Origin: Gamarada debralockiae
Lineage: Eukaryota; Ascomycota; Leotiomycetes; Helotiales; Hyphodiscaceae
Assembly (NCBI GenBank): GCA_002803225.1
Contig: NXFV01000168.1
Span: 1 to 64,000 of the forward strand
Direction of reading: 5' to 3'
Length of the DNA stretch: 64,000 nucleotides
The translations under genes were made by a program, and so were the position numbers. Below, in pieces: positions 63,801-64,000 of the stretch. Within the stretch, counting starts at the first letter, position 1; each line of letters opens with the position of its first letter. Under the pieces are notes generated by a model. The model saw nothing but the letters and a program-made list of their open reading frames with translations, was not told the origin of the DNA and did no database searches.

Positions 63801-63972
63801 CGGTATCGAGAGCCGCCATGATTTGGAAACGATGAGCTGACGGCCTCGCATGTCTAAGTACGGTGCTTTTACAGGACAGAACACTCACAGTTTCAATGTC
63901 CTTCGCTAGGCACTCTAGATCCTTCATATGCCATCCTATTTTGGACGTGTCGTGCGTCTTCGGTGGAGACAT
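60872..63972 (-). CDS. Caspase-like peptidase fused to a DUF6594 membrane module
   Basis: Six exons on the minus strand: 63972-63889, 63844-63537, 63488-61756, 61699-61424, 61373-60986, 60941-60872. They join in frame to 952 residues; all introns are GT-AG, and the last has a perfect CTAAC branch site. Residues about 30-200 form a C14 caspase-like domain: LFILYYAGHGF with His118 and VLVLLDCCAAASS with Cys163 (or 162) as the catalytic dyad. A Ser/Thr-rich, probably disordered linker of about 450 residues follows. From residue 709 the DUF6594 domain (PF20237) begins with EGWPQLAAMVNKEDDFAIYRRF and QTELTQLEHKLDDL, then KLMQYDTLLLSHQKL, and ends in three close hydrophobic helices (about 869-891, 896-915, 927-943). 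The start at 63972 is preceded in frame by TAG (63984-63986 on the plus strand), which could also be an intron end, so an upstream exon beyond the window is possible. A protease-controlled membrane effector is a plausible inference, not shown. Confidence 0.82.
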
Positions 63973-64000
63973 CAACGAACTCTGCGCGAGTTCCTAGTAA

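Overview
The window is nuclear DNA of a filamentous ascomycete. Genes carry short spliceosomal introns (about 45 to 90 bases, mostly GTAAGT or GTGAGT to AG), and the protein families are typical of Pezizomycotina: 2EXR, HET, Zn2Cys6 factors, rhodopsin-like membrane proteins, TRI12-type transporters and DUF6594. The mix of 2EXR, HET and calpain relics fits Leotiomycetes (Helotiales) best, but that placement is inference. No rRNA, tRNA or CRISPR was seen.

Layout. 1-9.8 kb: edge of a Tc1-like element, AT-rich DNA, one intact seven-helix protein, small inverted-repeat elements, and decayed 2EXR and NCS1-transporter genes. 9.8-16.6 kb: a secreted-then-anchored cysteine-repeat membrane protein, a decayed conserved gene, and a divergent pair of 2EXR genes (one intact, one damaged). 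16.6-24 kb: a calpain relic, nested inverted repeats, a seven-exon rhodopsin-fold membrane protein, and a repeat nest that includes a 178-bp insertion whose target duplication can be read directly. 24.0-32.8 kb: a compact intact block of five genes (TRI12-like transporter, two crotonases, an acyl-CoA synthetase, a MaoC hydratase). Three of the four enzymes end in clear peroxisomal targeting tripeptides (SRL, AKL, SKL), so this looks like a peroxisomal CoA-thioester pathway with its own exporter. Repeats bound it on both sides. 34.7-38.3 kb: an intronless bacterial-looking phosphohexomutase divergent from a serine beta-lactamase-like esterase. 38.7-54.4 kb: mostly broken genes (a large membrane protein, two HET genes, a 2EXR copy, an alpha/beta hydrolase, an NtaA-type flavin monooxygenase, an SMP-30-like protein with one frameshift), a C2H2 zinc-finger gene and two strong fold-back elements. 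55.2-60 kb: an intact Zn2Cys6 regulator divergent from a wrecked second one. 60.9-64 kb: a 952-residue protein joining a caspase-like peptidase, a long low-complexity linker and a three-helix DUF6594 membrane module.

Overall the region is accessory: islands of intact genes between relics and small transposons. Lesions are mostly frameshifts plus Trp/Gln-to-stop changes of the C-to-T type, compatible with repeat-induced point mutation (RIP) or simple decay. The two most interesting units are the peroxisomal enzyme block and the caspase-DUF6594 fusion. Splice sites given here were placed by hand from reading frame and GT-AG signals; all intact multi-exon models keep frame from start to stop.
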